From JAHQVK01 sp039819565 (GTDB lineage: Bacteria; Myxococcota; Kuafuiibacteriia; Kuafuiibacteriales; Kuafuiibacteriaceae), in the NCBI GenBank assembly GCA_039819565.1, contig JBCBRU010000271.1:1-10889 (forward strand): DNA of 10,889 bases, given 5' to 3'. Below, piece by piece: positions 5,893 to 10,889 of this stretch. The notes below the pieces were generated by a model. It was not told the DNA's origin. It searched no databases and saw only the letters and a program-made list of their open reading frames with translations. Within the stretch, counting starts at the first letter, position 1; each line of letters opens with the position of its first letter. Both the position numbers and the translations under genes were made by a program.

Positions 5893-7524
5893 ATGCCTGG
5901 AGCCACCGCCGTCAATCCCATCTTGCGTGGCTTTCACCCCGACCCCTCCCTGCTACGTGTGGGCGACGACTACTACATCGCGACTTCCACCTTCGAGTGG
6001 TTTCCGGGCGTGCTCGTGTACCACTCACGAGACTTGGCCCGGTGGACCCTGCAAGGCGCCCCGCTCGACCGAACCTCACTCCTGGATCTGCGCGGCTGTC
6101 CGGACTCGGGCGGGGTGTGGGCGCCCTGCCTTTCTCACGATGGGAAGCTCTTTCATCTGGTCTATACCGTGGTGCGGCGAAAAGAGGGATCGTTCAAGGA
6201 TACGCCGAACTTCCTGACGTCGTCGCCCTCAATCGAAGGCCCCTGGAGCCCGCCCGTGCCGCTCAACGCCAGCGGCTTCGACCCCTCCCTCTTTCATGAC
6301 GCGGACGGGCGCAAATGGCTCTTGAACATGGTCTGGGACCATCGACGGCACCCGAGCCGAGTGGACGGAGACGCCACGGTACGATTCGCAGGCATCGACC
6401 TGCAGGAGTACGACCCGGGCCAACGAACGCTGGTCGGCGAGCCGCGCAGAATCTTTCACCGTGGACCGCGCGGTTATACGGAGGGTCCGCATCTGTACCG
6501 GCGTGGCTCTTGGTACTACCTCCTCGTCGCGGAGGGAGGGACTGGGCTTGGCCATGCCGCACTCTTCGCCCGCAGCCGCCGAATTGAGGGTCCCTACGTC
6601 CCGGATCCGCACGGATACGTCCTCACCGCGAACCCCGCCCAAAGTCCTCTCCTCCGCGCCGGGCACGCCAGCATCGCATCCACACCGGACGGGCGATGGT
6701 TCCTCGCGCACCTGTGTAGTCGCCCTCTTCCGGGGAGAGGTCGCAGCGTCATGGGCCGCGAGACGGCCCTCCAGGCCCTCGAGTGGCCAGAGGATGGCTG
6801 GCCGCGCCTCGCCGGAGGCGGGAGCGAGCCTAAAATAAGAGTGGAGACGGGGCAGATAGGACGTGCCGAAGCTCATGTTCCCATCGAGGAATACTTGAAC
6901 TTCGAGAGTGGCGCCCTCCCTCCTCTTCACTATCAGACCCCTCGCCAGGCCCGCAATGAGACCTTCATCTCAATACGGGAGCGCCCTGGCTATCTGCGGC
7001 TCAAGGGTCGTGAATCCTTGGGAAGCACCTTCGAGCAAACCCTCGTAGCCCGACGACAACAGGCCTTCCGCTACCGCGCCGAGACCGAGGTCGAATTCGA
7101 ACCCCGGAGCTTTCAGCAAATGGCGGGGCTGGTCTGCTATTACGATCGGACCAAGCACATCTATCTTCATATCACCTCCGCCGATGGGAGCCGCGTCCTC
7201 GATCTGCTCATGGCCGAAGCCGACCAGGAGGTTCACTATCCCATCCCGAGAGCCATCACCCTATCCCCTTCTGACTCGATCTCCCTCCGCGCCGACGTCG
7301 ACTACGACGTCGTACGTCTGTTCTTCCGGGATGGCGTACGCCCCTGGTCCTTCGTGGCTGAGCTCGACTACTCGATCCTCTCAGACGAGGTCGGCTCTGG
7401 GGGGTCCGGGGCTCACTTTACCGGGGCCTTCGTAGGCATCGCCTGCCAGGACCTCACCGGCCAGAGCCGAGCCGCGGACTTCTCTCGCTTTTCGTACGTC
7501 GAGAAGGCTGAGGACCCCATCTGA
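5893..7524 (+). CDS. GH43 family beta-xylosidase (subfamily 11-like, XynB type), intracellular
   Basis: Hydrolyses xylobiose and short xylo-oligosaccharides to xylose. The 543-residue length matches XynB-type two-domain GH43 enzymes. The five-bladed propeller (about 7-315) carries the inverting catalytic set. The general base is D17 in NPILRGFHPDPS, the pKa-modulating aspartate is D130 in GFDPSLF, and the general acid is E197 in YTEGPHL. The C-terminal beta-sandwich (about 340-540) is typical: PGYLRLKGRESLGS, then ARRQQAFRY, QQMAGLVCYYD and FTGAFVGIACQDL. There is no signal peptide, so it acts in the cytoplasm on imported oligomers. The ATG at 5893 has GGTGAG 8 bases upstream, and the homologous N-terminus starts directly after it. 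Its TGA overlaps the xylB ATG by one base. Dual alpha-arabinofuranosidase activity is common in this family and cannot be excluded. Confidence 0.94.
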   Translation: MPGATAVNPILRGFHPDPSLLRVGDDYYIATSTFEWFPGVLVYHSRDLARWTLQGAPLDRTSLLDLRGCPDSGGVWAPCLSHDGKLFHLVYTVVRRKEGSFKDTPNFLTSSPSIEGPWSPPVPLNASGFDPSLFHDADGRKWLLNMVWDHRRHPSRVDGDATVRFAGIDLQEYDPGQRTLVGEPRRIFHRGPRGYTEGPHLYRRGSWYYLLVAEGGTGLGHAALFARSRRIEGPYVPDPHGYVLTANPAQSPLLRAGHASIASTPDGRWFLAHLCSRPLPGRGRSVMGRETALQALEWPEDGWPRLAGGGSEPKIRVETGQIGRAEAHVPIEEYLNFESGALPPLHYQTPRQARNETFISIRERPGYLRLKGRESLGSTFEQTLVARRQQAFRYRAETEVEFEPRSFQQMAGLVCYYDRTKHIYLHITSADGSRVLDLLMAEADQEVHYPIPRAITLSPSDSISLRADVDYDVVRLFFRDGVRPWSFVAELDYSILSDEVGSGGSGAHFTGAFVGIACQDLTGQSRAADFSRFSYVEKAEDPI

Positions 7525-9020
7525 TGTATCTGGGTATCGACCTCGGCACTTCGTCTGTGAAGGTGGTTCTGGCCACCGAGGACGGACGCCCCCTCTACGT
7601 CGCGTCGGAGCCGTTGACGGTCTCCCGCCCCCGTCCTCTCTGGTCCGAACAGGATCCTGATGACTGGTGGAAAGCCACCCGGCGCGCCCTCTTCGCCCTG
7701 CGGTCCCAGACCTCCCTGGCCGCGCTGCGAGCGGTTGGCCTCACCGGACAAATGCACGGAGCGGTGCTCCTCGACCCTTCGTCGAGTCCGGTGAGGCCGG
7801 CCATCCTGTGGAACGACGGCCGAGCTCACGCAGAGTGCTTCGAGCTGGATGTACGGCTGGGCGACGGCCGAGAGCAGCTCGGGAATCGCATCATGCCCGG
7901 CTTCACCGCCCCCAAGCTGCTTTGGGTGCGTCGACACGAGCCGGAGAACTTCTCGCGTGTGGATAAGGTCTTGCTCCCCAAGGACTACCTGCGCCTACGG
8001 ATGACGGGCGACTTCGCCACCGACGTCTCCGACGCCTCCGGGACCATGTGGCTGGACGTTGGCCAGCGTGTGTGGAGTCCCGCCGCCCTAGAGGCCTGCC
8101 ATCTCACCCTGGGTCATATGCCTCGAGTCTACGAAGGCCCGCAGGTCACGGGGCGACTCTCGAACGCGCTCGCTCAGGAGCTCGGATGCGGGCGCGTCCC
8201 GGTGGTGGCCGGAGCCGGAGACAACGCCGCAGGAGCCATCGGGATGGGAATCACTCGACCTGGTCAGGCGATTCTCTCCTTGGGGACCTCCGGGACCTAT
8301 TTCCTCGTCACGGATCGCTTTGCTTCGAACCCCGGAAGAGCGGTGCATGCCTTCTGCCACGCCCTCCCCGAGATGTGGCATCTCATGTCGGTCACGCTCA
8401 GCGCCGCCGTGTGCCTCGATTGGTTCGACCGCACGTCCGGAGAGGCAGGCCTTCCCACCCTACTCGAGGAGGCGAGAGCCGCAGGTAGGCCTTTGCGAGG
8501 TCCATTGTTCCTGCCCTACTTGGCGGGCGAGAGAACTCCCCATGACGATCCCCACGCGACCGGGACTTTCTTCGGCCTGACCCACGCCACGGGTCGGGCC
8601 GAGCTCACCTGGGCGGTGCTCGAGGGGGTGACCTTCGCCCTTCGCGATGGCTTCGAAGCCCTACATGAGGTCGCGGCCAGACCCACCGACCTCACGATCA
8701 CCGGTGGGGGATCTCGGAACCCGGACTGGTGCCAGCTCATCGCGGACGCCCTAGCCCTGAACGTGCATGTGCGTGAGGGTGGAGATGTTGGCCCGGCGGC
8801 CGGCGCCGCTCGTCTCGCCTCGCTCGCCGACCCCGCAACCTCATCCATTGAGGCTAACTTTCCCGAACCCGAGAAGCTCCGAAGCTTCGAGCCTCGCGCC
8901 CTTGAGACGGAGCGGCTCAGCCAGCGCTTCGCAGTCTTTCAGCAACTCTACGCCCAACTCCGGCCGCTCACGCTGGCCGCCGATGACGAGAATCCGCAAC
9001 GCGGAAAACACATCAGATAA
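7524..9020 (+). CDS. xylB: Xylulokinase XylB (FGGY family)
   Basis: Phosphorylates D-xylulose with ATP to D-xylulose 5-phosphate, the last dedicated step before the pentose phosphate pathway. At 498 residues it is close to E. coli XylB (484). The N-terminal FGGY domain starts with the phosphate motif GIDLGTSSVK at 4-13 and includes GLTGQMHG at 72-79 and LWNDGRA at 95-101. The catalytic aspartate is D233 in AGAGDNAAGAIG, the same number as in E. coli. The C-terminal domain has SLGTSGTY and ITGGGSRNPDWCQ (GGGSRN at 394-399). The start ATG shares its A with the GH43 TGA (TGATG at 7522-7526), indicating translational coupling and one transcript. The specificity call rests on overall similarity plus the xylA neighbour; other FGGY kinases are less likely. 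Confidence 0.95.
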   Translation: MYLGIDLGTSSVKVVLATEDGRPLYVASEPLTVSRPRPLWSEQDPDDWWKATRRALFALRSQTSLAALRAVGLTGQMHGAVLLDPSSSPVRPAILWNDGRAHAECFELDVRLGDGREQLGNRIMPGFTAPKLLWVRRHEPENFSRVDKVLLPKDYLRLRMTGDFATDVSDASGTMWLDVGQRVWSPAALEACHLTLGHMPRVYEGPQVTGRLSNALAQELGCGRVPVVAGAGDNAAGAIGMGITRPGQAILSLGTSGTYFLVTDRFASNPGRAVHAFCHALPEMWHLMSVTLSAAVCLDWFDRTSGEAGLPTLLEEARAAGRPLRGPLFLPYLAGERTPHDDPHATGTFFGLTHATGRAELTWAVLEGVTFALRDGFEALHEVAARPTDLTITGGGSRNPDWCQLIADALALNVHVREGGDVGPAAGAARLASLADPATSSIEANFPEPEKLRSFEPRALETERLSQRFAVFQQLYAQLRPLTLAADDENPQRGKHIR

Positions 9021-9055
9021 TTGTGGTCGCCTCTGAGCTGCCACAGTCTACATCT

Positions 9056-10369
9056 ATGGAGTATTTCCCTTCCGTACCCGAGGTCCCCTACGGAGGGCCG
9101 CGTAGCGATACCCCGCTGAGCTTTCGGCACTACAACCCCAAAGAGACCATCCTCAAGAGGACGATGGAGGACCATTTGAGAATGTCCGTATGCTTCTGGC
9201 ATACGTTGTGCTGGAACGGACGGGACATCTTCGGCGAAGATACCTTCGCCCGTCCCTGGTTGGTCCGGTCGGACATGGAGGGCCAGAAGGCCAAAGTCGA
9301 CGCTGGGTTCGAGCTAGTGAGGAAACTCGGAGTCCCCTTCTATTCCTTCCATGACGTAGATGTCATCCCCGCTACCGATAGTCCTAAAGAGTATGAGAGC
9401 TACATGGCCGAGATGACCGAGCACCTCGGCCGCCGGATGGAGGAAGGCGGAGTCCGTCTTCTTTGGGGGACCGCAAATCTGTTCGGACATCGCCGATATC
9501 TTCACGGGGCCGCCACCAGTCCCGACCCCGAGATCTTCGCCTGGGCAGCTCATCAGGTGCGGCATGCCATGAAGGCCACCCAGGCTCTGGGAGGCGAGAA
9601 CTACGTACTTTGGGGCGGACGAGAGGGCTACGAGACCCTCCTCAATACGGACCTCCGTCAGGAGCGGCGCCAGCTTGGTCGATTCATGCGGCTGGTGGTC
9701 GACCACAAATACGCCCTCGGATTCGACGGCACGCTACTCATCGAGCCCAAGCCTCACGAGCCCACCAAGCACCAGTACGACTACGACGTCGCTGCGGTAC
9801 ACTCCTTCCTCTCCGAGTTCGGTCTCCTGGGTGAAATGAAGGTCAATCTCGAGGTGAACCATGCCACCCTGGCGGGGCATTCCTTTCATCACGAGGTCGC
9901 TTCGGCTCTCGCCCTCGACATCTTCGGGAGCGTAGATGCAAACCGTGGAGATCCCCAGCTGGGATGGGACACCGACCAGTTCCCCGCTCAGACCGACGAG
10001 ATGACTTTAGCTCTCTACGAAATCCTGAACCACGGAGGGTTTTCGAGCGGGGGCTTCAACTTCGACGCAAGACTGCGACGGGCCAGCACCGATCCCATAG
10101 ATCTATTCTCCGCCCACATTATGGGCATCGACACCCTAGCTTTGGCTCTTCGCCGTGCGGTGGCCCTTATCGAAGAGAGTACCCTGTCGAGTTTCGTCGC
10201 GAATCGCTACCGGGGCTGGAGTTCCGACTTTGGGCGGCACGCTCTCGGAGGCGACTGCAGTCTGGCCGACCTCTCCAAACAGGTTGTGGAGTCAGACCTT
10301 CGGCCGGAACCCGAGAGCGGGGGCCAGGAGCACTTGGAGCTCGCCGTCCACCGAACGATTTATCGCTGA
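9056..10369 (+). CDS. xylA: Xylose isomerase XylA
   Basis: Interconverts D-xylose and D-xylulose; a cytoplasmic TIM-barrel enzyme with two divalent metals. From ATG 9056 it has 437 residues (E. coli 440). The active site is intact with a constant offset of 2 from E. coli: H99 and D102 in FHDVDV, E230 in IEPKPHEPTKHQ, E266/H269 in LEVNHATLAGH, D294 in SVDANRGD, D305/D307 in WDTDQFP, and D337 in FNFDAR (the last five extrapolated by offset). The frame is open upstream to a GTG at 9023, which would add 11 residues. ATG 9056 is preferred because it aligns with the start of E. coli XylA. Neither start has a good Shine-Dalgarno sequence. It follows the xylB stop by 35 bases, so it is in the same operon. 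The order xylB-xylA is the reverse of E. coli. Confidence 0.95.
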   Translation: MEYFPSVPEVPYGGPRSDTPLSFRHYNPKETILKRTMEDHLRMSVCFWHTLCWNGRDIFGEDTFARPWLVRSDMEGQKAKVDAGFELVRKLGVPFYSFHDVDVIPATDSPKEYESYMAEMTEHLGRRMEEGGVRLLWGTANLFGHRRYLHGAATSPDPEIFAWAAHQVRHAMKATQALGGENYVLWGGREGYETLLNTDLRQERRQLGRFMRLVVDHKYALGFDGTLLIEPKPHEPTKHQYDYDVAAVHSFLSEFGLLGEMKVNLEVNHATLAGHSFHHEVASALALDIFGSVDANRGDPQLGWDTDQFPAQTDEMTLALYEILNHGGFSSGGFNFDARLRRASTDPIDLFSAHIMGIDTLALALRRAVALIEESTLSSFVANRYRGWSSDFGRHALGGDCSLADLSKQVVESDLRPEPESGGQEHLELAVHRTIYR

Positions 10370-10374
10370 TCCAA

Positions 10375-10408
10375 GAGCCTAAGGGCTCGGGAGGCTCACA
10401 AAGCCTCC
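10375..10408 (+). terminator. Tandem hairpins between xylA and the receptor gene (possible attenuator)
   Basis: Two adjacent stem-loops lie in the 57-bp gap. The first is GAGCC (10375-10379) with GGCTC (10384-10388), loop 4. The second is GGAGGCT (10390-10396) with AGCCTCC (10402-10408), a perfect 7-bp stem with loop 5. They begin 6 bases after the xylA stop and end 8 bases before the receptor's G-rich Shine-Dalgarno sequence. No T-run follows, so full termination is doubtful. Partial termination, or an RNA end that separates enzyme and receptor expression levels, is more likely. Confidence 0.5.
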
Positions 10409-10426
10409 GACATGGGGGAGGAGAAC

Positions 10427-10889
10427 ATGTTGAAGAGAACAAGACACCGAGGATGGTCCGGGATCACCGTCGCGGCGCTGCTGTCCACGCAGGTCGCCGA
10501 GGCACAACCCACCACGACATCCACCCAAGCCGGGGATTCCTCGGCTCCAGCCGAGACCGCGGAGGACGCGATCGGAGTGGAGGAGATTGTAGTCACGGCC
10601 ACTCGGCGAAAAACGCGGCTCATCGACACCCCGGTGGCGGTCACCGCCGTTTCGATGGACAACCTCGCCCAGCGCAACGTCACCAACAGCCTCTCTCTAG
10701 AGAAGCTCGTGCCCAGCCTCAAGGTCCAAGACCAACGCACTCTAGGTATGGGGGCCGTCCAGTTCACGATTCGGGGCATTGGCAACACGAACTTTACGGA
10801 ACAGGGGGATCCCAACGTCGGTTTCCACGTCGACGGCGTCTACCTATCCAGACCCCAGGCGGCTATGGCGTTTCTTTTTGATCTCGAGC
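10427..10889 (+). CDS. TonB-dependent receptor, N-terminal part (runs off the window)
   Basis: An outer-membrane TonB-gated channel; only the first 154 codons are present and no stop is reached. The signal peptide is a basic start (residues 1-8) and hydrophobic core (about 12-21), with a likely signal peptidase I site after AEA at 24-26. A Thr/Ser/Ala-rich linker follows, then the TonB-box region GVEEIVVTATRR at 50-61. The plug domain starts at about 65 (DTPVAVTAVS at 67-76) and includes FTIRGIGN and DPNVGFHVDGVYLSRPQ, typical of the large sugar or siderophore receptor class. ATG 10427 is preceded by a strong GGGGGAGGAG Shine-Dalgarno sequence. A nearer-upstream ATG at 10412 is in frame but is part of that Shine-Dalgarno context. 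Position after xylA suggests uptake of xylo-oligosaccharides; the substrate is inferred from context alone. Confidence 0.92.
   Translation, partial: MLKRTRHRGWSGITVAALLSTQVAEAQPTTTSTQAGDSSAPAETAEDAIGVEEIVVTATRRKTRLIDTPVAVTAVSMDNLAQRNVTNSLSLEKLVPSLKVQDQRTLGMGAVQFTIRGIGNTNFTEQGDPNVGFHVDGVYLSRPQAAMAFLFDLE

Noticed and set aside
9964..10881. 305-codon + strand frame across the end of xylA and the start of the receptor
   Set aside because: Composed of out-of-frame xylA and receptor codons, Arg/Gly/Ser-rich; the receptor frame from 10427 carries the signal peptide, TonB box and plug motifs.
1..10889. tRNA, rRNA, CRISPR, insertion sequence, prophage or defence system
   Set aside because: No cloverleaf-like or rRNA sequence, no regularly spaced direct repeats, no transposase, integrase, nuclease or toxin-antitoxin frame was recognised on either strand.

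Overview
The window reads as high-GC (roughly 60-65%) DNA from a Gram-negative bacterium. The outer membrane is implied by a TonB-dependent receptor with an N-terminal export signal. Strong CTC (Leu) and GAG (Glu) codon use and a DUF2760-Hsp70 pair would fit a proteobacterial or myxococcal-type lineage, but the sequence alone does not fix the taxon. The left edge looks like the end of an assembled contig. The right edge cuts a gene.

Layout. (1) 1-262 is a near-perfect giant palindrome centred at about 131.5, in which the left arm is a degraded antisense copy of the adjacent coding sequence. (2) 141-1598 (+) is a 5'-truncated long-chain acyl-CoA synthetase. (3) A hairpin at 1606-1638 lies between it and a convergent VanZ-family membrane gene (1641-2045, -). 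(4) After a short divergent intergenic region with a consensus -35 hexamer come a DUF2760 gene (2163-2783) and an Hsp70-family gene (2793-4577), probably one transcription unit. (5) Convergent with these is xylR (4593-5780, -), close to the E. coli xylose activator along its whole length. (6) Divergent from xylR is a tight xylose operon: GH43 beta-xylosidase (5893-7524), xylulokinase xylB (7524-9020), xylose isomerase xylA (about 9056-10369), then a pair of hairpins and the start of a TonB-dependent receptor (10427 to the window end).

How the genes work together. The right half encodes a logical route for xylan-derived sugars. The receptor would bring xylo-oligosaccharides through the outer membrane, and an inner-membrane transporter not present here would carry them into the cytoplasm. 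The GH43 enzyme, which has no signal peptide, would release xylose there. XylA isomerises xylose to xylulose and XylB phosphorylates it to xylulose 5-phosphate for the pentose phosphate pathway. XylR would sense xylose and switch the operon on from the AT-rich patch in the 112-bp divergent promoter region. The left half is housekeeping or stress related and not obviously linked to xylose.

I saw no tRNA, rRNA, CRISPR array, transposase, integrase or phage gene, and no wholly new system. The least understood genes are the DUF2760-Hsp70 pair. No stretch longer than about 150 bases lacks a gene, apart from the palindromic left edge.
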